Source of the DNA: Arion vulgaris
Lineage: Eukaryota > Mollusca > Gastropoda > Stylommatophora > Arionidae
DNA: 64,000 bases
Assembly (NCBI GenBank): GCA_020796225.1
Contig: CM036775.1
Span: 4,847,393 to 4,911,392 of the forward strand
Reading direction: 5' to 3'
Below the pieces are notes generated by a model. The model saw nothing but the letters and a program-made list of their open reading frames with translations, ran no database searches and was not told the origin of the DNA. The position numbers were made by a program, and so were the translations under genes. Shown here piece by piece: positions 56,801-62,899 of the stretch (position 1 is its first letter; each line of letters begins with the position of its first letter).

Positions 56801-59800
56801 ATATATAACACAAGGGCAACTTATCTGGCCCTGAAAGGCAAATTAAAGCTCCCACCCCTACGCTTAACGGCAAGAGTGGACAACCATTTCCATCCTCCAC
56901 CTGGGGAAAGACAATAGATCTCTGGTCGTGCACTTAGTTTACGGAAGAGCATGAGCTGACTCCTCAATTAGCTCCCTAGCAGGAAGAGTACAAGAAAGCT
57001 ATTTCTAGCAGTAATTTCTTTAATGTGAGAAAGTTGCAAGTTCCAAATCATTTTTGTGATAATTCTCGTATGTTCATATTTTAAAAGTTATGTTAGGCGA
57101 TCGACGTCATGGCACATTGGGCATTCCCATTCGTGCTCTGTCCTCCGCTGCAGCAGCCATCCCAAAGTCCATTGCTCACCGTACCCATGAGAAGTTGATT
57201 ACTATATCTTCTCTCTCACACGAGACGACATTGTCTGGCATGTCCGACCTTGACGCCTAATTCTCGAATTCAGGTCAAATATTTTACAAGTATTTGTAGA
57301 TATCCATCTTACTGATAACTCTTGTGTGTTCATATCGCCTGTGTGTTGCTGGGGCTCTCAAGGGAGCAACGAATAGTAACACTGCGACCTACAAGGCATG
57401 TCGCAAGAGGCGACTGAGGTAGGGTCTAAGGAAGCTACCCTAGTAAATAAAAAGCATCGCAGAACTCGGAAATACTTGTAGGCGTATAGCTGGCACAACG
57501 TACAATCGCTCTTACTGCTCAGATCACATACAAATCACATATGGTGGTTTAACCCTTTGAACCCTGGCCACCTGTACCTTAAAAATCTCTTCCCGAAGCT
57601 CCTGGGCAAAAACAGTACACATCAGAGTTATATTAAAACACGATAATTTAACACTATTAAGTGCTCTATAATTTGTTATTGATTTACCCCATTATCTCCG
57701 TTATTCCTGCTTATTATATATTTGCAGAATACTAAACTTTAAAATTTATTTGACTTAATATGTGGGCAAGACCAGGAATACTCCTGTATATGAAGACTTA
57801 ATATGTAACTAATTACCTTATCAGTACAATAAAATCACACAACAGTGTCCACCATCTCGTAAACAATGTAGAACACATGGGTTCGTTTTACGTCTCCATC
57901 ATATGTACTCAATTTATTTTCAAATACTGAAAACTAGTGAAAATATGCTCAGACCAATATTGAGCTCCCGATATGGAGCGCTTATTCAATTTCCAAATAT
58001 CGTGGAGCCAGTTCTGAAGATTAACAAGTGGTCGATATGGAGCTCAAGAAGAATAAGTATGTTTATAACAAGTATTTGAAGATATCCATCATACTGCTAA
58101 CTCTTGTATGTGTATATTTTCAGACAAGTGATAACTCTTGTATGTGTATGCTTTCAGACAAGTGATAACTCTTATATGTGTATGTTTTCAGACAAGTATT
58201 TGAAGATATCCATTGTAGGAGATGTAGATGCAGCAAAGTCATTGATGTCAATCACATTTGAACCAGGTGGGTATCTGTACATTTCAGCATCATTAGCTGA
58301 TTTATCAATGTTTAGAGAGTTTGAGAACTGGTGGATGGTGGTCATTTCCTTATCAATGTTTAGGGAGTTTGCGAACTGGTGGATGTTGGTCATTTCCTTA
58401 TCAAGTCGGTGATCATTTCCTTATCAATGTTTCCTTATCAAACACCCTAGTGTTTGTGTTATGGTCTACAATTCACATTCATATGTTGTCACAGGGCATA
58501 TATGCATGTAATTAATAACTGTAAATTTCGTAGACTACGAAATGAGGACATCAGAAACAGAGTGGGCATTACTTCATGCACTAAATACATTCAAAGACAA
58601 CAAATGCAGTGGTTTGGACATTTAATGAAAATGGAACACAATCAACCATCAATAACACCATACAATAAAATGAGATCAGGTACTAGAGCCAATGGAAGAC
58701 CAAGAAAAAGATGGATATGCAATATCAAAACCACACGAAATAAACATGGATATAACATAACATAGGCGACCCATCTGGCCCTGGAACACAAATTAAAGCT
58801 CCCACACCTACGCTTAACTGCAAGAGTGGACAACCAATTCCATCATTCACCTGGAGAAAGACAATAGATAATAATTACTTATTGAATATAAATAATTTAG
58901 TGTACAATTGTCAAATGAATTAATAGATAGGCTGTAGTTTTGCAGTTTGAAAATTATTATTGTGTATCATCTTTCTAGTAGTGTTTTGTCTTACTTGCAG
59001 ATGAAGACTCTGACAGTGACCAGGATGAGCGAGAGAAGGGAGATTCTGTAAGTTGAAACTGTCTATGCTCCTTAAACAATCTAGAAAAATGATGTGGAGA
59101 AAAACAAACGGAGGATACAACCCAGAACACGACAGTATAAATACACTAAACAGAAAAGCGAGAGCCGCTGTAGCGTAGTTGTTAGTGAACTCGCTTCTCA
59201 AGGCTGGTGGTCTGGGTTCAGTTCCCGATCACGACGGCTCTCAGGTCGACCCAGCCTCAACTGGGTACCAGACATGATCTGGGAAAGTAAAGGCGGCCGG
59301 CGTGTTGCTGACCACATCACCCATCGTGTGCCGACGGTCAATGAAAAATACAGGCCTAACACTGTATTGACCTATATACCACAGGTATGAAAGGGTTCCT
59401 TAAGAAACAGAAAAGCACAGTCTTCAGACTTAGAACGGGACACTGCAGTCTCAGAGCACACTTCCATAGAATGGGTCTCAGGGACTCGGCTGCCTGCACC
59501 TGTGGAGCATCAAAGCAGTCCACAGAGCACATCCTGCAAGACTGCCCCAGCCTGAGCAGTGTGAGAATGGAAACAACACTACAAAACATACCATGGGAGA
59601 CCAGTGAAGTGCACCACCCTGTTTATGGCACATAGCAGAAGTTATCGCAGCAGAAGAAGAAGAAACTGTCTATGTAAGGAAGTAAGACCATAGTTGTCTA
59701 TGTAGAAAAAGTATTAAAAAAGTAAAGGAACCCTTTCATACCTAGTGGTATATAGGGCAATACAGTGTTAGGCCTGTATTTTTCATTGACCGTCGGCACA

Positions 59801-62126
59801 CGATGTGTGATGTGGTCAGCATCACACCAGCCGCCTTTACTTTCCCAGAGCATATCTGGTACCCAGTTGAGGCTGGGTCGAGCCGTCGCGGTCAGGAAAA
59901 ATTCCACGCACACTGCGGGAGTTGAACCCAGACCACCAGCCTTGAGAAGCAAGTTAACTAACAACTACGCTACCGCAGCTCTCAGGTTGTCTATGTAAGG
60001 AAGTAAAATTATGGTATGGGCTCTGGTTGAATGTGGGGTGTCTCACCACACGTAGGAAAATATTCAAAAACCTGTTGCAGCAAAGAAGTTGAGGAATAGA
60101 CATAAATGAAGGAACACAGATGTCAAATAACAGATAGTGTGGACAGAAGACAGAGCACAGAAACTTTGGAAGAAAGGAGCACAGACGTCAAAGAACAGAT
60201 AGTGTGGACAGAAGACAGAGGTAGAAGAACAAACATGATAACGGGACAGACATGAGACGGAAGGAAAACAGATGTTTGTTTTTTGGGGGGTTTTTGTGTG
60301 CTATGCATAGAGTTCAGTATGATGCCTCTGACTGTTTTCGGTAGGACTTGCTTTCCTTATTACCTGGATCCCTCGCCATTCAGGCAAGACTTACTCCGGC
60401 TTCAGGGGTACTCCTAATTTAGATCCCTAAGTAAAGGAGGTAGCAAGATGTTAATTAAAAAAATTTTGAGTTACATCAGATGAAAAGGGTTCCATTGCCA
60501 GTTTGTATCCATGCATTGCAAAGTGTTCTTTTAAGAGCTCAACATGAACACGGAGAATACGTTTTATCGTCCGTCTCCAATAGGACTTGGAACTCTGTCT
60601 CACCTACACTGTGATCAGGGATCATTAGAATAATATCCTGATTGTGCAAAGTGCTCTTTTAAGTGCTTAACATGAACACGGAACATACGTTTTATCGTCC
60701 GTTTAGTGCTTAACATGAACACAGGACATACGTTTTATCGTCCGTCTCCAATAGGACTTGAAACTCTGTCTCACCTACACTGTGATCAGGGATCATTAGA
60801 ATAATATCCTGATGGTTCCACGAGGGAGTAAACCAAGTACCTTTGGTACGAGCGGCTAACACCTAACCTCTTTGCCACAGAAACCCCCAAATGCACGGAC
60901 AAAATTCATTAGAAAGATTTTTAAAATTTCTACAAAATATTTTCACTATTTTCTAAATTACATCGGGGACTCTGTTCATTGCTACAGAGTTTGTACTCTG
61001 CCACTGAGATCTTCCTGTGTAAGAAAGAGATCGGAGCACACATGTTTACTCGCCAAAGTGCAGTGATGATGATTCTATTAATCCGTGCATTCTTCTTTCA
61101 CAAGGCTGTATTCTATCTCCGCTATTGTTTGGAGTGGCCATTGACTGGGTGATGCGAAAATGTTGCAGGGCGAAACTGGCATCGATTGGGTAGAAAATAG
61201 TCAACTAAAAGATTTGGATTTTGCAGATGATATTGCCTTGTTAAGTAGAAACAACCAAGATATGCAAAGAAAAACAGACTTGTTATCTATAGCATCAAAA
61301 GTTGGACTGCAGATAAGCTATGAAAAACAAATATAATGAAGACACCTATGGCAAGTAACGCAGATATCACCCTGGAATCTAAAATGATAAAAATAACACC
61401 TATTTGGTGAACATAAAGAGTAGTTCACCTATTTGGGTAGCAATTTTGATTGCACAAGAAATGTTTAAAAAGAAATTATGATGCGAATTGGCAAAGCAAC
61501 ATCAGCTTTTAAAAGTTTAAATAAAATATGGAACTGCAAGTTATATAGTATTAAAACTAAATTAAGAATTTTCAATTCAAATGTTGTATCAATCCTAACA
61601 TATGCCAGCGAGAGTTGGAAAATGACTAAAGATATAGAAAGCAAGTTGAATGCATTTGAAAATAGATGTCTGCGAAAAATAATGAATATAAAATGGAACG
61701 AATTCAGAAGTGATGAAATCAGAAACATCTGGTCAACCACTAGTGACAACTGTTATAAGAAAGAGAAGATGGAGATATGTTGGACACACCTTGAGGAGAA
61801 ATGATCAACGAATATGAAAGCAGGCATTGAAGTGGGATGCAAATGGTTCAAGAAAGAGAGGTCGGCCTAAGGAGACCCTGAAACGAACTTTGCTGAGAGA
61901 GGCAGGAAATATCGGTCTCAGTTCCGTGGATGAGATTGAGCGAGTTGCCCAGGATAGAGCGGTATGGAGAAGTTACTTGCAGGCCCTGTATAACGGTACG
62001 AGAGGAATTTATTATTCTTCTTTCAGAAACGCCGCCGGAAGTCAAGCGAGGCTATTAACCTCGAGATCAAGAACAAAGTCTTAAAGAAACATCCATTATC
62101 TGTAGTGCTGGAAGTTAGCAGTAAAG
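35762..62126 (+). CDS. THOC5: THOC5, THO complex subunit 5 (gene span, exons 1-11, continues beyond window)
   Basis: THOC5 is a nuclear subunit of THO/TREX, which couples transcription to mRNA processing and export. Eleven consecutive exons join in phase, except for a break inside exon 6. They cover about the N-terminal half: a charged leader, coiled-coil segments ([29 protein letters not shown]), the [10 protein letters not shown] motif, the [10 protein letters not shown] motif, [26 protein letters not shown] and [11 protein letters not shown], all in the order known for the family. The remaining exons lie past the window end. Introns of 0.5-5.5 kb are packed with transposons. Apart from exon 6 all splice sites and frames look functional. 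Confidence 0.93.
36165..36415 (-). mobile_element. SINE family D copy in THOC5 intron 1
   Basis: A reverse copy with GCTCCATATCGACCACTTGT and a core damaged on the plus strand to CGCCTCTATGACATGC. Confidence 0.8.
36420..37240. other. THOC5 intron 1 stretch, mostly unassigned
   Basis: No gene is seen. Bases 37080-37150 resemble the very 3' end of the I/Jockey-like tail at 62740-62815 (AGCTTCATAGAG, then GAAACCAA). Confidence 0.45.
37241..37605 (+). mobile_element. RTE-like LINE tail
   Basis: A decayed frame with [26 protein letters not shown] and [10 protein letters not shown], the usual RTE C-terminal order. Confidence 0.7.
37660..37803 (+). CDS. THOC5: THOC5 exon 2
   Basis: Acceptor TATATACAG and donor GTAAGT bound 48 codons, phase 0 to 0. 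The product is acidic, then helical ([19 protein letters not shown]), matching the first coiled-coil segment of THOC5. Confidence 0.85.
37850..38310 (+). mobile_element. SINE family E copy carrying an inverted family E copy
   Basis: The forward copy (37850-37970 and 38203-38310) is split by a reverse copy at about 37971-38202 that keeps box B (GGTTCGAATCC-type on the minus strand). ATCCCTTTGG occurs at both junctions. Confidence 0.75.
38335..38490 (-). mobile_element. RTE-like LINE tail fragment
   Basis: The minus strand reads [20 protein letters not shown], an RTE C-terminal remnant. Confidence 0.6.
38561..41126 (-). mobile_element. piggyBac element I with both ends
   Basis: TTAA target duplications lie at 38561-38564 and 41123-41126. 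The terminal inverted repeats begin CTCTTTCCACGC and CTCTTTCCGCGC. The element is 2558 bp between duplications and carries one transposase region on the minus strand. It sits in THOC5 intron 2, opposite to the gene. Confidence 0.92.
39066..40816 (-). pseudogene. piggyBac transposase, frame-shifted
   Basis: The likely start is Met at 40816 ([10 protein letters not shown], an acidic leader typical of piggyBac transposases). Recognisable parts follow: [31 protein letters not shown] with the first catalytic Asp, [14 protein letters not shown] with the third, [13 protein letters not shown], and a C-terminal Cys-rich finger around [17 protein letters not shown]. The frame changes near 40595, 40490, 40200 and 39835, and the second Asp region falls at one of these changes. 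The copy cannot make a full-length protein as read. The protein would catalyse cut-and-paste at TTAA. Confidence 0.9.
41381..41590 (-). mobile_element. SINE family B copy
   Basis: A reverse copy with the T run at 41378-41391 and short flanks GGGTTCTT on both sides. Confidence 0.85.
41600..41705 (+). mobile_element. RTE-like LINE tail fragment
   Basis: The frame reads [20 protein letters not shown], the C-terminal arm of an RTE protein. Confidence 0.6.
41710..41935 (+). mobile_element. SINE family G copy
   Basis: The head is GAATGGATTAGAGTGCAGCT and the end is AAAGCGGTACTACAGGCAGT. Confidence 0.8.
41965..42885 (-). mobile_element. RTE-like LINE, RT catalytic core to C-terminus
   Basis: This is the longest RTE piece. 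On the minus strand [17 protein letters not shown] is followed by a FADDQAIIS catalytic motif near 42735, a decayed INIDKTEVM segment, [29 protein letters not shown] and [20 protein letters not shown]. It is 5'-truncated within the RT domain. The uninterrupted tail provides the reference for the split copy at 33880. Confidence 0.88.
42890..43090 (-). mobile_element. SINE family A, diverged and truncated
   Basis: It keeps TTTTTCATTGACACATGATG and GGCTGGGTCGACCTGAGA on the plus strand; the head is damaged. Confidence 0.7.
43105..43265 (-). mobile_element. RTE C-terminus, single-copy form of the 21466 array unit
   Basis: The minus strand reads [20 protein letters not shown] then [16 protein letters not shown] and a stop. 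It ends 73 bases before THOC5 exon 3. Confidence 0.85.
43339..43455 (+). CDS. THOC5: THOC5 exon 3
   Basis: Acceptor TTTTCTAG and donor GTAAGC bound 39 codons, phase 0 to 0. [20 protein letters not shown] carries the strongly conserved KKLNRLAH helix of THOC5. Confidence 0.95.
43590..43855 (+). mobile_element. RTE-like LINE tail
   Basis: [40 protein letters not shown] and a short end; nearly the same as the tail at 47445-47640 in opposite orientation. Confidence 0.85.
43900..44340 (-). mobile_element. Probable LINE remnant
   Basis: The minus strand has broken frames ([35 protein letters not shown]) resembling the repeat near 23600. The family is uncertain. Confidence 0.4.
44345..44470 (-). 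mobile_element. SINE family E, partial
   Basis: A reverse head-side copy ending ...TTAGCCACAGAGACCCCC on the plus strand. Confidence 0.8.
44525..44622 (+). CDS. THOC5: THOC5 exon 4
   Basis: The acceptor CTCTCTCAG and donor GTATGT bound the exon, which ends with two bases of a Lys codon. It encodes [20 protein letters not shown] then [12 protein letters not shown], the best-conserved coiled coil of the family. Confidence 0.95.
44690..45205 (-). mobile_element. RTE-like LINE tail
   Basis: The minus strand has [38 protein letters not shown] and a [20 protein letters not shown] end, with frame breaks. Confidence 0.75.
45265..45490 (+). mobile_element. SINE family D copy
   Basis: A forward copy with core TGTTGTAAGAGGCGACTGAG and CTAGTAAATAAAAAGCAACG. 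Confidence 0.85.
45505..45758 (-). mobile_element. SINE family C copy
   Basis: A reverse complete copy starting at the CTTCTTCTTTGCGTTCG tail on the plus strand, placed back to back with the preceding family D copy. Confidence 0.85.
45780..46735 (+). mobile_element. RTE/CR1-like LINE 3' part
   Basis: The frame is [59 protein letters not shown] and [14 protein letters not shown] longer 3' region follows with decayed frames to about 46730. Confidence 0.85.
46740..47165 (-). mobile_element. RTE-like LINE tail
   Basis: The minus strand reads [20 protein letters not shown] then [20 protein letters not shown] and a Lys/Arg-rich segment. Confidence 0.8.
47318..47393 (+). CDS. THOC5: THOC5 exon 5
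   Basis: The exon follows acceptor CATTTCAG and completes the split Lys codon. It reads [20 protein letters not shown] then TVSNP and ends at donor GTTAGT in phase 0. [13 protein letters not shown] is a THOC5 signature. Confidence 0.95.
47425..47995 (-). mobile_element. RTE-like LINE tail
   Basis: The minus strand is open for about 137 codons: [70 protein letters not shown]. It is one of the least decayed tails here. Confidence 0.88.
48020..48285 (-). mobile_element. SINE family D copy
   Basis: A reverse copy. GTACCACTGCGACCTACATC inside it suggests a small rearrangement relative to other copies. Confidence 0.8.
48300..48880 (+). mobile_element. SINE family F split by an RTE tail
   Basis: The head (48305-48410) and body (48592-48880) of one copy are separated by an RTE fragment at about 48412-48591. 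That fragment encodes [20 protein letters not shown] and [18 protein letters not shown] and ends in (GAT)n. Confidence 0.85.
48919..49113 (+). mobile_element. SINE family B, complete, 12-bp TSD
   Basis: AATGATAATGAT flanks it at 48907-48918 and 49114-49125. Confidence 0.9.
49126..49235 (+). mobile_element. RNase H fragment of I/Jockey-like LINE
   Basis: [13 protein letters not shown] and LRS/NCLLEE-like residues match the minus-strand frame at 22860-22965. Confidence 0.65.
49240..49460 (-). mobile_element. SINE family H copy
   Basis: The reverse counterpart of 22146-22400, with box B on the minus strand as GGTTCGAACTC. Confidence 0.75.
49460..49695 (+). mobile_element. SINE family C copy
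   Basis: A forward copy with a shortened core (GTCGTAAGAGACAAGGAGG) and a GAACGCAAAGAAGAAGAAGA tail. Confidence 0.8.
49720..49995 (-). mobile_element. SINE family A, complete, 12-bp TSD
   Basis: ACCTGTTGGATG flanks it at 49708-49719 and 49996-50007. Confidence 0.9.
50115..50340 (-). mobile_element. SINE family G copy
   Basis: The reverse copy starts TTACTGCCTGTAATACCACT on the plus strand and its tRNA-like head is near 50330. Confidence 0.8.
50490..50640 (-). mobile_element. SINE family A, degraded
   Basis: It keeps TTTATTGACCGTCGACATAT and GAGGCTGGGTCGACCTGAGA, and is truncated at the head shortly before THOC5 exon 6. Confidence 0.7.
50684..50752 (+). CDS. THOC5: THOC5 exon 6, with an internal frame break
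   Basis: The acceptor GATTACAG and donor GTGAGT are good. The first 36 bases in the inherited frame give [12 protein letters not shown], as expected. From base 50721 the family sequence [10 protein letters not shown] is in another frame, and that second frame, not the first, matches the entry phase of exon 7. The change falls at CTGACGG (50717-50723) and amounts to two missing bases or one extra. As read, translation goes out of frame and stops in exon 7. A local sequencing or assembly error is the simplest explanation. Confidence 0.9.
50765..51400 (+). mobile_element. RTE-like LINE tail
   Basis: The forward counterpart of 41990-42560: AAATCAAGTAAAAGACTTCA start, then [23 protein letters not shown] frames with several single-base losses. 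It begins 12 bases after the exon 6 donor. Confidence 0.85.
51480..51800 (+). mobile_element. RTE-like LINE tail with a short 26-bp duplication
   Basis: [34 protein letters not shown] and [15 protein letters not shown] form the tail. AGAAAGAACTAAACAGATAC is repeated twice at 51493-51545. Confidence 0.8.
51830..52040 (-). mobile_element. SINE family E copy
   Basis: A reverse copy with box B present as GGGTTCGAACCC. Confidence 0.8.
52215..54842 (+). mobile_element. piggyBac element II with both ends
   Basis: TTAA at 52215-52218 and 54839-54842 bound the element. The terminal repeats CCTCTTGTTTAC and CCCCTTGTTTAC are inverted. The element is 2620 bp between duplications. Two subterminal copies of ACTACGTGAGGGTSACGTAG lie near the left end. 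Confidence 0.93.
52481..54483 (+). pseudogene. piggyBac transposase, lightly damaged
   Basis: ATG at 52481 (CAAAATGG context) opens an acidic leader rich in Ser/Asp, then a Gly/Arg segment and the transposase domain. The domain includes [46 protein letters not shown] with the first catalytic Asp, [11 protein letters not shown] with the second, [11 protein letters not shown] with the third, and a C-terminal CRVCLKKN zinc-finger start. All three catalytic Asp are present. The frame is broken near 53580 and 53800, by a TGA at 54117-54119, and again near 54440. A poly(A) signal AATAAA is at 54636-54641. Confidence 0.92.
54870..55095 (-). pseudogene. Mariner-like transposase remnant (DUF4817-like HTH)
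   Basis: Two minus-strand frames together resemble the family start: [14 protein letters not shown] in one and [20 protein letters not shown] in the other. The family name is from memory, and the match covers about 60 residues only. Confidence 0.5.
55095..55545 (+). mobile_element. RTE-like LINE tail inside the mariner-like element
   Basis: A forward copy of the 41990-42370 tail type starts CTCCCACATTATGTTACCAG and ends TTCGAGAAAGAAAG. Confidence 0.85.
55699..55813 (+). CDS. THOC5: THOC5 exon 7
   Basis: Acceptor AACTTCAG and donor GTAAGT. One base completes a codon begun in exon 6, then [20 protein letters not shown], then [15 protein letters not shown]. YLxxLQPKL is diagnostic for THOC5. 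The entering phase requires exon 6 to end two bases into a codon. Confidence 0.95.
55895..56135 (+). mobile_element. SINE family D copy in intron 7
   Basis: A forward copy with core TGTCATAAGAGGCGACTAAG and CTGGCCTACTTGTAGGCACA. Confidence 0.85.
56301..56433 (+). CDS. THOC5: THOC5 exon 8
   Basis: Acceptor CTTCTCCAG and donor GTGAGA; phase 0 in, one base out. It encodes [20 protein letters not shown] then [32 protein letters not shown] matches the conserved HLPPPLYVLF stretch of THOC5. Confidence 0.96.
56530..56935 (+). mobile_element. RTE-like LINE tail
   Basis: [34 protein letters not shown] and [19 protein letters not shown]. The 3' end contains AAATTAAAGCTCCCACCCC. Upstream bases 56445-56530 belong to the same element. 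Confidence 0.88.
57335..58055 (+). mobile_element. SINE family D split by a TTAA-flanked MITE
   Basis: The left part (57335-57552) carries the core as TGTCGCAAGAGGCGACTGAG. The right part (58021-58055) is the family D end, GTGGTCGATATGGAGC then an (AAG)n-type tail. Together they make one full copy. Confidence 0.88.
57553..58020. mobile_element. piggyBac-type MITE candidate, 468 bp
   Basis: TTAA flanks it at 57549-57552 and 58021-58024, inside a SINE D whose intact copies have one TTAA there. The ends CCCTTTGAACCCTGG and (from the right) TCTTCAGAACTGG are weakly inverted. No coding frame is seen. Confidence 0.75.
58092..58200 (+). repeat. Three tandem 36-bp units carrying splice acceptors
   Basis: The unit ACAAGTGATAACTCTTGTATG then TGTATGCTTTCAG-like occurs three times, the last unit leading into exon 9. 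Each ends in a TTTTCAG or CTTTCAG acceptor followed by ACAAGT. Confidence 0.9.
58192..58266 (+). CDS. THOC5: THOC5 exon 9
   Basis: The exon follows acceptor TGTTTTCAG and ends at donor GTGGGT; phase 1 in, phase 1 out. [20 protein letters not shown] matches the family pattern DKxLxVxIxGxVxEAK. Two upstream near-identical acceptors would give DK followed by a stop, so this third one is the productive site. Confidence 0.92.
58298..58400 (+). repeat. 48-bp tandem repeat, two full copies plus part
   Basis: The unit TTATCAATGTTTAGRGAGTT then TGMGAACTGGTGGATGKTGG then TCATTTCC lies right behind the exon 9 donor. In the exon 9 frame it stays open and encodes LSMFREFxNWWMxVIS twice. Confidence 0.9.
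58528..58870 (+). mobile_element. RTE-like LINE tail
   Basis: [38 protein letters not shown] and [19 protein letters not shown]; almost the same as 56560-56870. Confidence 0.88.
59001..59047 (+). CDS. THOC5: THOC5 exon 10
   Basis: A short acidic exon between acceptor CTTACTTGCAG and donor GTAAGT; phase 1 in, phase 0 out. [16 protein letters not shown] corresponds to the acidic loop that precedes the basic KRRR stretch in THOC5. Confidence 0.9.
59090..59655 (+). mobile_element. I/Jockey-like LINE C-terminus split by SINE A
   Basis: Before the [25 protein letters not shown] frames. After it: [38 protein letters not shown] and a GAAGAAGAAGAA tail. The CxCGxxxQSxEHxLxxCP motif is the C-terminal zinc-knuckle-like region of these LINEs. 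Confidence 0.88.
59160..59404 (+). mobile_element. SINE family A, complete, 12-bp TSD
   Basis: AAACAGAAAAGC flanks it at 59148-59159 and 59405-59416 inside the LINE fragment. Confidence 0.92.
59705..59985 (-). mobile_element. SINE family A, complete, 12-bp TSD
   Basis: GTTGTCTATGTA flanks it at 59693-59704 and 59986-59997. The host stretch itself carries a short TGTCTATGTAAGGAAGTAA duplication at 59667 and 59988. Confidence 0.88.
60118..60240 (+). repeat. 57-bp direct duplication
   Basis: AACAGATAGTGTGGACAGAA then GACAGAG occurs twice with GTCAAA before each. An isolated doublet in intron 10. Confidence 0.8.
60515..61078. mobile_element. SINE family F with inverted 5' part and internal duplication
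   Basis: Bases 60515-60890 are the family F head and upper body in reverse, with a local duplication of the AACATGAACACGG segment (three copies). Bases 60890-61078 are the family F lower body and tail in forward orientation. Head and tail therefore point in opposite directions at one junction. Confidence 0.75.
61085..62010 (+). mobile_element. RTE-like LINE, RT palm to C-terminus
   Basis: [14 protein letters not shown] contains the catalytic FADD motif; [17 protein letters not shown] follows. After frame breaks come [53 protein letters not shown] and [20 protein letters not shown]. It ends about 17 bases before the exon 11 acceptor. Confidence 0.88.
62027..62126 (+). CDS. THOC5: THOC5 exon 11
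   Basis: Acceptor CTTCTTTCAG and donor GTTGGT; phase 0 in, one base out. [20 protein letters not shown] then [13 protein letters not shown] matches the family's KRRR, DDKRKEMLKRHPLSVMLD region. The next exon lies outside the window. Confidence 0.95.
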
Positions 62127-62373
62127 GTTGGTTATTTCTTTTTGTAATGTCACACAATATGAAATCTGGTTAATACTTTCGCTGACAGGCTATTTTTTGG
62201 GCCTGATCAGTTTTAACTGATATGGGCGTCACTCCCCATACCTATCCACTGTATGATATGTCCCCATTTTTGAGGTGGGTGTTAATCCCCTACTCTTGTA
62301 CCCCTGGGAATATTTGCTATCGATCTATAAACATCGTCACGTGAATCAAAGTTCAAATTTGTATCACATTCAG

Positions 62374-62828
62374 TCTGACTAAGGAGGGAAGAAAACTTAT
62401 ACAACACAAACACCCAGTGTCACTACCAGAAATCAAGACACATATCAAAAGAAAGTACAAAGAGGTATGGAGGCAACAAACCCACATCAAACACCCACAA
62501 GATCCCATCAGCAGACTAAACAGAAAATAACACACAACCTTTCGCCTAAGAACAGGTCACTGCAGGCTCAACCACCACATGCACAGAATAAAGCCTGATC
62601 GGACTGCATAGTGTGCATGCCAGACAGAAACACAGACTCCAGAGCACATCCTGCAGTCATGTCCATCATACATACACCAACGAAATGAAACATGGCCTCA
62701 TGAACAAAGTTTACAGACTAAGCTATGGGGAACTCTCGAAGAACTCCAACTGACATGCAGCTTCATAGAGGCAACCAATTTCATGGTTTAGACGTGCATA
62801 CGAAACCAAACGCAAAGAAGAAGAAGAA
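62374..62828 (+). mobile_element. I/Jockey-like LINE 3' end, 13-bp TSD
   Basis: [37 protein letters not shown] and QTPEHILQSCPSY, then AACGCAAAGAAGAAGAAGAAG. GTATCACATTCAG flanks it at 62361-62373 and 62829-62841. Confidence 0.92.
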
Positions 62829-62899
62829 GTATCACATTCAGAGTCCGTTTTATCACTATCACTGGCTAAAAAGTCAGAATAAGAGTCATTTTGGACATC

